Both the position numbers and the translations under genes were made by a program. Shown here piece after piece: positions 5,427-12,908 of a stretch of DNA of 15,005 nucleotides. How positions within the stretch are numbered: position 1 is the first letter of the stretch; each line of letters starts with the position of its first letter. The DNA lies in contig JBAYZQ010000040.1 of the NCBI GenBank assembly GCA_041672385.1, positions 1-15,005 of the forward strand, in the 5' to 3' direction. The notes under the pieces are model-generated. The model had not been told where the DNA came from. It did not search any database and saw nothing but the letters and a program-made list of their open reading frames with translations. The stretch is from JBAYZQ01 sp041672385. GTDB lineage: Bacteria; Spirochaetota; Spirochaetia; Sphaerochaetales; Sphaerochaetaceae.

Positions 5427-8006
5427 TTAAGCTTTACTAATTATTATTTTATCTCCACCAGTACTGAGTTTTATAGTATCTTTAGGAACTATATTCCCCG
5501 AAAGTAGTTCAATTGAAAGAGGATTTTCAACATAATTTTGTATAGCTCTCTTAATTGGACGGGCTCCAAATTCCACTTGATAGCCTTTTTCTCCAATAAA
5601 CTGCAATGTATTTTCATCCCAAACTAAATTGTAACCTTTCTTTTGAAGTCTTAATTTTAGTCGCTCAAGTTGAAGCTTGACGATATCGTAAATATCTTTT
5701 TTCCCAAGACGATTAAAGACAATAATCTCATCAATTCTGTTGATAAATTCAGGTTTAAATTTTGACTTAATAATCATTTCAACTTCTTTTTTAGCTAAGC
5801 TAAAATCGCTTTGATCAATTATTTTTTCACTACCAATATTACTAGTCATTATTATAATAGTGTTCTTAAAATCAATAACTTTACCTTGTCCATCTGTGAG
5901 TCGTCCATCATCAAGAACCTGCAATAATATGTTAAATACATCAGGATGAGCTTTTTCAATTTCATCAAAAAGAATTACACTATAAGGCCTTCTTCTTACA
6001 ATTTCGGTAAGTTGTCCTCCTTGATCATACCCTACATATCCTGGAGGGGCACCAATTAAACGACTTACAGAGAATTTTTCCATATATTCACTCATATCAA
6101 TTCTGCTAAGAGCTTTTTCGTCGTCAAACAAAAATTTTGCCAAAACTTTTGCAAGCTCTGTTTTTCCAACTCCAGTTGGTCCTGCAAACAAAAAAGAACC
6201 CAATGGTTTATTCTCATCTGAGATGCCAGTTTTGTTTCTTCTAATGGCATTACTTACTGCAATTACTGCTTCTTTTTGGCCAACTACCTGCGCTTCAAGG
6301 GTTTTTTCGATATTAAGATATTTTTGTATCTCACTACCCATCATTTTCATAACAGGAATTCCAGTCCAAGAAGAAACAATTCGTGCAATATCTTCTTGAG
6401 TTACTTCTTCTCTTAACATTCTTGAACCACCATCAGTCTTTTCAATCTCATTGGATAGTTCTTCGATTTCCTTGTTCAAAGAAGGAATTAATCCATGTTT
6501 TATTCTTGCAGCTGTATCCAAATCGCCCTTTCTTTCTGCAATTTGTTCATCTACTCGATATTTTTCCAAAAGTTTCTTCTTATCTTGCAAACCACCAATC
6601 TGTTTTTTTTCATTTTCCCAAATTAACTTCATCTGAGATTGCTTTTCATTAAGCTGAGACAAGTTTTCCTTAATCGTAGATAATCTAGAAATTGAATTAT
6701 TATCTGTTTCTTTTTCTAGGGATTTTGCTTCTATATCGAGTTGTAAAATTTTTCGACTTATTATATCAATTTCTTCCGGTTGACTTTCAATCTCCATTCT
6801 AAGTTGGCTTGCCGCTTCATCAACAAGGTCTATTGCTTTATCCGGTAAAAACCGATTGGTTATATATCGATTAGAAAGTACTGCAGCACTTATTAAAGCT
6901 TCGTCTTTAATTCTTACACCATGATGGATTTCATAACGCTCTTTAATTCCTCTCAAAATGGCAACAGTATCCTCTACTGTAGGTTCACCTACTAGTACTG
7001 TCTGAAATCTTCTTTCAAGAGCTTTATCCTTTTCAATATATTTCCTGTACTCATCAAGGGTGGTTGCTCCAATAGTATGAAGCTCTCCTCTAGATAGAGC
7101 AGGTTTAATCAAATTCGATGCATCTGTAGACCCTTCAGCCGCGCCTGCGCCAACAATAGTGTGAAGCTCATCAATGAAAAGTATAATTTTCCCATTGGAT
7201 CCAGTAATCTCTGAAATAACTGCTTTAAGTCTTTCTTCAAACTCCCCACGGAATTTCGCACCCGCAACCAGCGCACCTAAATCCAAAGACAACAGTTCTT
7301 TGTCCTTTAAAGATTCAGGAACATCTTTAGCAACAATTCGTTGACTTAATCCTTCAACAATTGCGGTCTTTCCTACTCCAGGTTCTCCTATTAAAACAGG
7401 ATTATTTTTAGTTTTCCTTGAAAGTACCTGCATAACTCGTCTAATTTCTTCATCTCTTCCAATTACAGGATCTAATTTACCTTGTCTGGCAAGTAAAGTA
7501 ACATTTCTACAATACTTATCCAAAACTTGATATTTACTATCAGGATCTTCATTATCAGCGCGTTGATTACCTCTTATACTTTTAAGAGCCTCAAGAACTT
7601 CAGGTTTTGTTACTCCATTTTCCTTTAATAACTTACCTACTTCATCTTGTGATGAAATCATCGCAAGAAGAACATGTTCAGTACTGACATAATCATCTTT
7701 AAATTCATCTCGTTCTTTTTCGCTTTCATTAAGGACGGCGAAAAGATCTTGACTTAAGCCAACATTCATTTTTGATTGACCATAGGCTTTTGGTAGTATT
7801 TCAACAAGATGTTCCACTTTTGGAACAAACAAAGACATTTCAACCCCTAATTTATTCAAAAGGGGATTTAAAAGCCCATCTTTTTGATTTAACATTGCCA
7901 GTAAAAGATGGGAAGTTGTAATCTCAGGATTATTTCTTGATTCGGCAATACTTTGGGAATCAGTAATTGCCTGTTTTATTTTTACAGTAAATTTTTCTAA
8001 ATTCAT
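5427..8006 (-). CDS. clpB: ATP-dependent chaperone/disaggregase ClpB
   Basis: ClpB is a hexameric AAA+ unfoldase that works with DnaK to rescue aggregated proteins. The protein has 859 residues from the preferred ATG at 8006. Its parts in order are the N-terminal Clp repeat domain (1-150), NBD1 with Walker A GEPGVGKT (207-214) and Walker B ILFIDELHT (about 285-293), and the coiled-coil middle domain (about 405-530). NBD2 follows with GPTGVGKT (609-616) and Walker B VILFDEIEKA (677-686). The middle domain and full length separate it from ClpA and ClpC. The start is MNLEKFTVK because GGAGG lies 5 bases before this ATG. An in-frame TTG four codons upstream lies inside that site and is unlikely. 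A promoter of its own lies upstream. No CIRCE-type repeat is visible there. Confidence 0.97.
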   Translation of the reverse strand: MNLEKFTVKIKQAITDSQSIAESRNNPEITTSHLLLAMLNQKDGLLNPLLNKLGVEMSLFVPKVEHLVEILPKAYGQSKMNVGLSQDLFAVLNESEKERDEFKDDYVSTEHVLLAMISSQDEVGKLLKENGVTKPEVLEALKSIRGNQRADNEDPDSKYQVLDKYCRNVTLLARQGKLDPVIGRDEEIRRVMQVLSRKTKNNPVLIGEPGVGKTAIVEGLSQRIVAKDVPESLKDKELLSLDLGALVAGAKFRGEFEERLKAVISEITGSNGKIILFIDELHTIVGAGAAEGSTDASNLIKPALSRGELHTIGATTLDEYRKYIEKDKALERRFQTVLVGEPTVEDTVAILRGIKERYEIHHGVRIKDEALISAAVLSNRYITNRFLPDKAIDLVDEAASQLRMEIESQPEEIDIISRKILQLDIEAKSLEKETDNNSISRLSTIKENLSQLNEKQSQMKLIWENEKKQIGGLQDKKKLLEKYRVDEQIAERKGDLDTAARIKHGLIPSLNKEIEELSNEIEKTDGGSRMLREEVTQEDIARIVSSWTGIPVMKMMGSEIQKYLNIEKTLEAQVVGQKEAVIAVSNAIRRNKTGISDENKPLGSFLFAGPTGVGKTELAKVLAKFLFDDEKALSRIDMSEYMEKFSVSRLIGAPPGYVGYDQGGQLTEIVRRRPYSVILFDEIEKAHPDVFNILLQVLDDGRLTDGQGKVIDFKNTIIIMTSNIGSEKIIDQSDFSLAKKEVEMIIKSKFKPEFINRIDEIIVFNRLGKKDIYDIVKLQLERLKLRLQKKGYNLVWDENTLQFIGEKGYQVEFGARPIKRAIQNYVENPLSIELLSGNIVPKDTIKLSTGGDKIIISKA

Positions 8007-8011
8007 TTTTT

Positions 8012-8016
8012 CCTCC
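8012..8016 (-). promoter_or_regulatory. Ribosome-binding site that decides the clpB start
   Basis: GGAGG on the minus strand is followed by five A and then ATG at 8006. The site overlaps the alternative in-frame TTG at 8018, which excludes that codon as a practical start. Confidence 0.85.
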
Positions 8017-8044
8017 AATTTTAGGAAAAGCTGACCTTGCTCTT

Positions 8045-8073
8045 AATTTACTAATTGTTTAATAAAACGGCAA
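8045..8073 (-). promoter_or_regulatory. Putative clpB promoter
   Basis: On the minus strand TTGCCG (8068-8073) and TAAATT (8045-8050) are 17 bases apart, giving a leader of about 30 bases. The match is a housekeeping-type promoter of moderate quality. No HrcA/CIRCE inverted repeat is present, so heat induction, if any, must come another way. Confidence 0.5.
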
Positions 8074-8089
8074 CTTAATTTCTTTAGAT

Positions 8090-9550
8090 TTAATCAAAAT
8101 ACTGTATGAGGCGGATGTAAAAAGAAGGTAAACGTTTTAAATTCTCCAAACTAATTCTTTCATTATAATTATGCATTCGTGAAAGCTCACTCTTGTTAAC
8201 CATATAAGGAGAAAATCTGTAAACCTTATCACTTACACAGTAAAAATGTCTTGAATCTGTTCCCCCTGCTAAAAGATAGGGTAACGTCAAAACATCACCA
8301 AAAACATCTTGAATTGTTTGTTCAACAACCTTAAATTCTTCACATTTATAATTAGATACAGGACATTTTTCACCTTGTTGAGAAATAGTTATCTTCACTC
8401 TTTCATCATTAATTATTTTTTCCATCCAAGAAATTGTATCCTCTATTGAATTATCGGGTAAAAGGCGAACATTAACGTTGGCCTTAGAAACTACAGGAAT
8501 AATATTTGAAGCCTCGCTTCCTTTGCACATCGTAACAGTGTGAGTATTTCTAAATAAAGCTGAAGTGGTAGAATTGTTTTTCATTGTAGAAAACAATATC
8601 TTTTTAAAGAGCCAAGGATTCAACATGGCCAAACTTGTAAAGCCTTTTGTATTACACCCAATTCTAAGAAGGAAATCATCCATTGGAGAATCAATTGACC
8701 ATTTTTCTTGATTCAGCTCAAGATTACTTATAGCATGAGAGAGAATTCCCAAACTAGTAGGATTTTTAGGAGTTGAGGAATGTCCTCCCTCTTGATTTAC
8801 TTCTAAACTTAAATTAACTGTCGTCTTTTCAGAAACTCCAACCACAGCAATAGGTTTGTTTATAATTTTTAAGAAATCCTCTGCTACTGCTCCACCTTCA
8901 TCAAGAACAAGCTTAAATTCAATTTTACGATCTTTAAAATATTGAGCTAAACTAGCACCGCCTTTACCAAAGATTTCTTCATCTTCAGAAAATGAGGCAA
9001 AAATAGTATTTTTTGGTTTAAATCCCTTTCTAAGCAGGGTTTCAAAACTCTCTAGAATTGCAATTACTTGGCTTTTTATATCAATAGTGCCTCTTCCATA
9101 AAGGTATTTATCATCAATAATGGCATCAAAAGGAGAGAAATCCCATTTGCTCAAATCACCTGCTTTTACTACATCTTGATGAGCCATAAGTAAAATAGGT
9201 TTTTGAATAGGAGAAGTCCCCGTCCATTCAAAACAAAGATTTTTACCATCTATTTCTTGAACTTTGAGATTTTTATAAACCAATGGAAAACACTTTTCTA
9301 GAGAAAGGTGAAATTTCTCAAATTCGCTTTTATCCTGAAGACAATCTTCTGCAATAGTCTTAAATTTTAAAGCATTTTGCAAATTCTTAACCATTCTATC
9401 TTCTGTTTTTTCATCACTGGAATATTTAAACTCTTGGGTTTTCACCCTTCCATTTTCTTTCTTAAAGCGTGATTCTTTTCTTATAGAAACAATAAAACAA
9501 GTTAAAAATAAAACCAACAAAATACCTAAAATTATAAATAAAACAATCAT
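8090..9550 (-). CDS. Membrane-anchored M20 family metallopeptidase (PM20D1/carboxypeptidase S-like)
   Basis: The 486-residue protein starts with one hydrophobic segment (residues 2-22), followed by a basic stretch, so it is a signal-anchored or membrane-attached enzyme. The M20 di-zinc site is complete. MAHQDVV gives H124, GRGTIDIKS gives D157, SEDEEIFG gives catalytic E191 and ligand E192, LDEGG gives D217, and GGTDSRHF gives H435. NQEGGHSS (H257) marks the start of the inserted dimerization domain. Its length and motifs are closest to PM20D1 and yeast carboxypeptidase S types, which hydrolyse N-acyl amino acids or peptides, but the substrate here is not known. The ATG has AGAGG upstream. 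A good promoter lies 5' and the divergent neighbour is a TetR regulator, which may control it. Confidence 0.88.
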   Translation of the reverse strand: MIVLFIILGILLVLFLTCFIVSIRKESRFKKENGRVKTQEFKYSSDEKTEDRMVKNLQNALKFKTIAEDCLQDKSEFEKFHLSLEKCFPLVYKNLKVQEIDGKNLCFEWTGTSPIQKPILLMAHQDVVKAGDLSKWDFSPFDAIIDDKYLYGRGTIDIKSQVIAILESFETLLRKGFKPKNTIFASFSEDEEIFGKGGASLAQYFKDRKIEFKLVLDEGGAVAEDFLKIINKPIAVVGVSEKTTVNLSLEVNQEGGHSSTPKNPTSLGILSHAISNLELNQEKWSIDSPMDDFLLRIGCNTKGFTSLAMLNPWLFKKILFSTMKNNSTTSALFRNTHTVTMCKGSEASNIIPVVSKANVNVRLLPDNSIEDTISWMEKIINDERVKITISQQGEKCPVSNYKCEEFKVVEQTIQDVFGDVLTLPYLLAGGTDSRHFYCVSDKVYRFSPYMVNKSELSRMHNYNERISLENLKRLPSFYIRLIQYFD

Positions 9551-9581
9551 TAAAGCCTCTTAAATGTACATATATTAAAAA

Positions 9582-9610
9582 ATTGTAAAAATAAAACTTT
9601 ATAAATTCAA
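9582..9610 (-). promoter_or_regulatory. Promoter of the M20 peptidase gene
   Basis: On the minus strand TTGAAT (9605-9610), a 17-base spacer and TACAAT (9582-9587) form a good sigma-70 type promoter. The predicted leader is about 25 bases. The -35 box overlaps an inverted repeat at 9601-9618. Confidence 0.65.
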
Positions 9611-9618
9611 TAATTTAT
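9601..9618. promoter_or_regulatory. Inverted repeat over the peptidase -35 box, candidate operator
   Basis: ATAAATT and AATTTAT form perfect 7-base arms around CAAT. The repeat covers the -35 box of the divergent peptidase promoter, where a bound protein would block it. It is pure AT in the arms, so chance occurrence is possible. Confidence 0.4.
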
Positions 9619-9634
9619 GATACATTATCTTTAT

Positions 9635-9660
9635 ATAGACTAAACTCAAATTTAGTTTAT
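9635..9660. promoter_or_regulatory. Larger inverted repeat in the TetR/peptidase intergenic region, candidate TetR operator
   Basis: ACTAAA and TTTAGT are perfect 6-base arms around CTCAAA. With one mismatch the arms extend to ten bases each. A dyad of 26 bases in the intergenic region beside a tetR-type gene is the usual layout for an autoregulatory operator. No clean plus-strand promoter could be placed next to it. Confidence 0.45.
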
Positions 9661-9701
9661 GTATATGTTTTTTGACAAATTGACAAAAAAAGAGGTGGGA
9701 A

Positions 9702-10286
9702 GTGCCAAAAAAAGTAAATCATGATATTAGGAAATTGGAAATTCTTAAAGCTGCCATAAAAGTATTTGGCAGGGAAGGCTTTGAAAATTCAAATCTAAGT
9801 ATAATCGCTCAAGAATGTAACCTTTCAAGGGCTACAATTTATCAGTATTTTAAAAATAAGGATGAAGTTTTTTACTTTGCAATAAAAGAAGCAACCGAAA
9901 ATATGTTTGCAAAATACAATATTGAGATTTGGAATTCTGAAATCCATCCAATTGATGCAATTCAATTAGTGGTAGATGACATTATGGATACCGCCCTTCT
10001 TCACAAAAAGGAATTATCAAATCTTATTCGTGCAATTGGAAAATTAAAAGGAAATCTGAATAAAATAATCTATCGTAGAACGGCAAAACTTCAAATTCTA
10101 ATTAAACAAAAAATAAGAGAAGGAATAAAAAACAATCAAATAATTGAAATATCTCCTGTTGAATTCACTAATCAAATGATTATTTTTATTGAAAGTTTTT
10201 GCTTTCAAATGGCCTACTTTCCTGAAGAAAATGTTAATACTACAAGAAATTTGATTCATAAATATCTTCAATCTACAAAAAAGTAA
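9702..10286 (+). CDS. TetR/AcrR family transcriptional regulator
   Basis: The 194-residue protein has the TetR N-terminal DNA-binding domain. The helix before the motif is KLEILKAAIKVFGREGFENS (11-30). The helix-turn-helix runs SIIAQECNLSRATIYQYFKNKDEVFY (about 33-58), with the typical TIYQYFKNKDEV signature. The C-terminal part, about 60-194, is the ligand and dimerization domain, too variable to name an effector. The start is GTG, supported by AGAGGTGGG upstream. The gene is divergent from the M20 peptidase, and two inverted repeats lie between them, so autoregulation and control of the peptidase are plausible but not shown. It converges on the metQ terminator downstream. Confidence 0.93.
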   Translation: MPKKVNHDIRKLEILKAAIKVFGREGFENSNLSIIAQECNLSRATIYQYFKNKDEVFYFAIKEATENMFAKYNIEIWNSEIHPIDAIQLVVDDIMDTALLHKKELSNLIRAIGKLKGNLNKIIYRRTAKLQILIKQKIREGIKNNQIIEISPVEFTNQMIIFIESFCFQMAYFPEENVNTTRNLIHKYLQSTKK

Positions 10287-10288
10287 AC

Positions 10289-10321
10289 AAAAATAGCCGC
10301 CAAATTTTCACCTGACGGCTA
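10289..10321 (-). terminator. Intrinsic terminator of metNIQ
   Basis: On the minus strand UAGCCGUC pairs with GGCGGCUA (8 bp, one U-G) around a 12-base loop, and five U follow directly. It lies 20 bases after the metQ stop codon. On the plus strand the stem has a C-A mismatch and no T tract follows, so it mainly serves metQ, although it also sits behind the TetR gene. Confidence 0.8.
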
Positions 10322-10341
10322 ATTTCCTTCCAATTCTAAAA

Positions 10342-11145
10342 TTAAAAAGTTAAGACGACTTCACCATTTTTATATGTTTCAGCAACCCATTGTTTAATTT
10401 CATCACTTTGGAGTGCAGCTATCAACGCTTTGATTCCAGGATCATTTTCATGTCCTTCTTTTACGGTAACAATATTAACATAAGGACTGTCAGCACCTTC
10501 CACAAGAAGACCATCTCTAGTAGCGATTAATCCAGCAGGAATTGCGTAGTTTCCATTAATAACAGCTCCATCAACTTCTTCTAAAATTCTTGGAAGAGTT
10601 GCAGCTTCAATTTCTGTAAACTTAAGATTCTTAGGATTATCAACTATATCCATAGGAATTGATTCAAGATTATTTTTATCTTTTAAGGTAATTAATCCAG
10701 CACTCTGAAGCAAAAGAAGAGCTCTTCCTTCATTGGTAGGATCATTTGGAATTGCAATGGTTGCTCCATCCTCAAAATCCTCATAAGATGAGACAGTTTT
10801 TGAATATAGGGCTAAAGGTTCAATATGAATTCCACCAGCAGAAGCAAGATGAAATCCATGTTCTGAATTAAAAGATTCCATGTAGGGTACATGCTGAAAA
10901 AAGTTAGCATCAATATCACCATCTTCAAGAGCCTGATTAGGTGTTACATAATCTGTAAATTCAATTATTTTCAGTTCATATCCAGCTTCAGCCATATTAT
11001 CAACAACTAATTTAAGCATTTCTGCATGAGGTTCTGGAGTTGCTCCGACTTTAATCACGTTATTTTCAACCGTTTCTTGGCTTCCGTTAGCCAACAACAC
11101 AAAGCAGACTAAAAGAACTGCTAGTATACTTAATATTTTCTTCAT
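10342..11145 (-). CDS. metQ: Methionine ABC transporter substrate-binding protein MetQ
   Basis: The 267-residue protein is the periplasmic or surface methionine-binding component of MetNIQ (NlpA family). Conserved stretches are IKVGATPEPHAEML (31-44), the DYVTPNQALEDGDIDANFFQH segment (near 64-84), IAIPNDPTNEGRALLLLQ, and INGNYA. The signal peptide is hydrophobic over residues 4-19 and ends LLA followed by NGSQE. No lipobox cysteine stands at the expected place. The only cysteine (C14) is inside the hydrophobic core. Cleavage by signal peptidase I after A19 is inferred, a leader style I associate with spirochaete binding proteins. A strong AAGGAG site precedes the ATG. It is the last gene of the operon, 19 bases after metI. 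Confidence 0.94.
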   Translation of the reverse strand: MKKILSILAVLLVCFVLLANGSQETVENNVIKVGATPEPHAEMLKLVVDNMAEAGYELKIIEFTDYVTPNQALEDGDIDANFFQHVPYMESFNSEHGFHLASAGGIHIEPLALYSKTVSSYEDFEDGATIAIPNDPTNEGRALLLLQSAGLITLKDKNNLESIPMDIVDNPKNLKFTEIEAATLPRILEEVDGAVINGNYAIPAGLIATRDGLLVEGADSPYVNIVTVKEGHENDPGIKALIAALQSDEIKQWVAETYKNGEVVLTF

Positions 11146-11164
11146 TAACTTTTCTCCTTAAAAA

Positions 11165-11827
11165 TTACCTGCGAACCAACATCTTGGAACTTATTTTATT
11201 CCCCGCAAACTGCACTAGTTCAACTAGCACAAGAATGACTATTACTGCCCAAAACAGTATTACACTATTGAATCGCTGATATCCATAACGTATGGCCAAA
11301 TCACCTAAACCCCCTCCTCCAATAACTCCCGCCATTGCAGAATAACCAATCAAATTGATTATAGTAAGGGTAATTCCATCTACCAGCGAAGGTAATGCTT
11401 CAGGAAGCAAAACCTTAAAAATAATTTGACTATTAGTAGATCCCATGCTGCGGGCGGCTTGAATAACGCCCGGGTCCACCTCCTTCAACGCAGTTTCAAT
11501 AACTCTTGCTACAAAAGGAGCGGCTGCTACAGATAAAGGTACAATAGTTGCAGCTGTTCCAATACTTTTTCCAATAATTAATCTTGAAAAAGGTAAAAGA
11601 AGAATCATTAAAATCAAAAAAGGGAAAGATCGGAAAATATTTACAATCCTTCCTAAGATATTATTTAGTAAAGGCTTAGGAGTAATTCCGCCTTGTTCTT
11701 CACTTCCTGTCGTATATAAAAGGATTCCTAGAGGGAGACCAATTACCATTGAAAACAAACCTGAAAAAAATACCATTACCAAGGTCTGCCAGGTAGATTC
11801 TAATACTAAAGATAGTACATTATTCAT
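11165..11827 (-). CDS. metI: Methionine ABC transporter permease MetI
   Basis: This 220-residue inner-membrane permease forms the channel of the MetNIQ importer as a dimer. It has about five transmembrane segments. The EAA coupling loop is VIQAARSMGSTNSQIIFKVLLPEALP, around residues 128-153, which docks onto MetN. The GGGGLGDLAIRYGYQRF segment near the C-terminus is a MetI hallmark. The start chosen is MNNVLSLVLEST at 11827, with GGAGG 6 bases upstream. A start ten codons earlier lacks a site and would extend further into metN. The ATG overlaps the last 8 bases of metN, so the two genes are likely translationally coupled. Confidence 0.95.
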   Translation of the reverse strand: MNNVLSLVLESTWQTLVMVFFSGLFSMVIGLPLGILLYTTGSEEQGGITPKPLLNNILGRIVNIFRSFPFLILMILLLPFSRLIIGKSIGTAATIVPLSVAAAPFVARVIETALKEVDPGVIQAARSMGSTNSQIIFKVLLPEALPSLVDGITLTIINLIGYSAMAGVIGGGGLGDLAIRYGYQRFNSVILFWAVIVILVLVELVQFAGNKISSKMLVRR

Positions 11828-12800
11828 TGATAACCTCCTTTTCAACCACAATTCCATGTTTTATAAGATAATCTATTGCTTGTTTTTTTTGTTCTTCATC
11901 TCCGGAAATATCACAAAGAATCTTTCCTATCTCTTCCCCTGCAACTTCCTGAACACCACCGGAACGAATATTAATTTCTACTCCAATTTCTCTAGTTAAC
12001 TTACTTATTACAGGTGTATCAGTTAAACTACCTCTGAATCTCAAAACGTATCCTGGTTTTTTAACATTATCATTTGATAAATGTGACAAAAAGTCGTTTG
12101 TAACAGGATGTTTTGGATTTGAAAATATATCCTTAACCATTCCTTGCTCAACAATTTTCCCTTCATCTAAAACAGAAACAAAATCACAACTATCTCTTAC
12201 AACTTCCATTTGATGGGTAATTAAAACAACGGTAAGATTCATTTTCTTTTGAATGTCTTTCAAAAGGCTTAAAATTGATCTTGTAGTTTGAGGGTCTAAA
12301 GCACTTGTAGCTTCATCACAGAAAAGGACTTTTGGATTACAGGCGAGAGCTCTTGCTATTGCAACTCTTTGTTTCTGTCCTCCACTTAATTTACTGATTG
12401 GAGAAAGACCCTTGTCTGCCAAATCAACTGTATTTAGCAACTCTTGAACTTTCTTTTTAATTTCTATTTTTGAATATCCATTTATTTCCATTGGATAGGC
12501 AATGTTTTCTTTAACATTCCTAGAAGAAAATAAATTAAAATTTTGAAATATCATTCCAAACTGTCTTCTCGCAAGAATTAAAGATTTTTTATCAAGGTTA
12601 TCCATTCTTTTCTTATCATAAAAGATTTTACCTTCATCGGGACTTTCCAAAAGACTTATCATTCTTACTAAGGTTGACTTACCAGCTCCAGATTTTCCTA
12701 TTATTCCATAAATACAGTTTTCGGTTATATGCAAACTAATGCCATCAACGGCTTTAAAGCCATTATAATCTTTTTTTAAATTTTCAAGATCTATACGCAT
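11820..12800 (-). CDS. metN: Methionine import ATP-binding protein MetN
   Basis: MetN is the ATPase of the methionine importer. The 326-residue protein has an ABC domain with Walker A GKSGAGKST (35-43), Q-loop Q86, signature LSGGQ (138-142), Walker B VLFCDEATSALD (D162, E163) and H-loop H196. The C-terminal NIL domain (about 240-326) is the part that binds methionine in the E. coli protein and inhibits transport when the cell is replete. VLRFRGSLTDTPVISKL marks its start. The ATG has GAGAGGAA upstream. It is first in the operon and overlaps metI at its 3' end. The NIL domain together with adjacent MetQ makes methionine, or a close analogue, the likely substrate. Confidence 0.96.
   Translation of the reverse strand: MRIDLENLKKDYNGFKAVDGISLHITENCIYGIIGKSGAGKSTLVRMISLLESPDEGKIFYDKKRMDNLDKKSLILARRQFGMIFQNFNLFSSRNVKENIAYPMEINGYSKIEIKKKVQELLNTVDLADKGLSPISKLSGGQKQRVAIARALACNPKVLFCDEATSALDPQTTRSILSLLKDIQKKMNLTVVLITHQMEVVRDSCDFVSVLDEGKIVEQGMVKDIFSNPKHPVTNDFLSHLSNDNVKKPGYVLRFRGSLTDTPVISKLTREIGVEINIRSGGVQEVAGEEIGKILCDISGDEEQKKQAIDYLIKHGIVVEKEVINE
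11834..11838 (-). promoter_or_regulatory. Ribosome-binding site that decides the metI start
   Basis: GGAGG inside the 3' end of metN lies 6 bases before the metI ATG at 11827. This supports the shorter 220-residue MetI and an 8-base gene overlap. Confidence 0.85.
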
Positions 12801-12829
12801 CAGTTCCTCTCAATTTTTCTTTAAATAAA

Positions 12830-12873
12830 AACATAAACCAAAGAAAATTACAAGTCATTTTGCATAAAATGCA
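12830..12873 (-). promoter_or_regulatory. Tentative metNIQ promoter with a dyad just upstream
   Basis: On the minus strand ATGACT (12853-12858) and TATGTT (12830-12835) are 17 bases apart, each a 4-of-6 match. Immediately upstream is the perfect dyad TGCAT-TTT-ATGCA (12861-12873), extendable with one mismatch. It could be an operator for methionine control. No SAM riboswitch fold can be recognised in the leader. Both promoter and operator are inferred from sequence only. Confidence 0.4.
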
Positions 12874-12882
12874 TAATTATTC

Positions 12883-12902
12883 AATAAAAATTCTTTTTTA
12901 TT
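12883..12902 (-). terminator. Possible weak AU-only hairpin after the glycosyltransferase
   Basis: AATAAAAA and TTTTTATT can pair as eight A-U pairs around four bases, 6 bases after the glycosyltransferase stop. With no GC pair it is a poor terminator, and read-through into metN is possible. Confidence 0.25.
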
Positions 12903-12908
12903 TAAACA

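Noticed and set aside
6383..6652. Plus-strand frames inside clpB
   Set aside because: They are antisense shadows of the coiled-coil middle domain, whose lysine- and glutamate-rich codons leave open frames opposite.
8007..8018. Longer ClpB start adding four residues (TTG codon)
   Set aside because: The TTG lies inside the ribosome-binding site of the ATG at 8006, and ClpB proteins start directly before NLEKFT-type sequence.
8007..8089. Search for a CIRCE heat-shock operator before clpB
   Set aside because: No TTAGCACTC/GAGTGCTAA arms are present. Only a moderate housekeeping-type promoter is seen.
9672..9685. TTGACA hexamers as the -35 box of the TetR gene
   Set aside because: The matching -10 position would fall on or next to the GTG start, where GTGGGA is seen, so no usable promoter results.
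10380..11145. MetQ as a typical lipoprotein through C14
   Set aside because: The residues before C14 (LLV) do not fit a lipobox, and hydrophobic residues continue after it, so cleavage there is unlikely.
11828..11857. Longer MetI start adding ten residues
   Set aside because: It has no ribosome-binding site and lies deeper inside metN. The ATG at 11827 has GGAGG at ideal spacing.
12801..12908. SAM riboswitch before metN
   Set aside because: The leader is short and very AT-rich, and shows no conserved multi-stem core.
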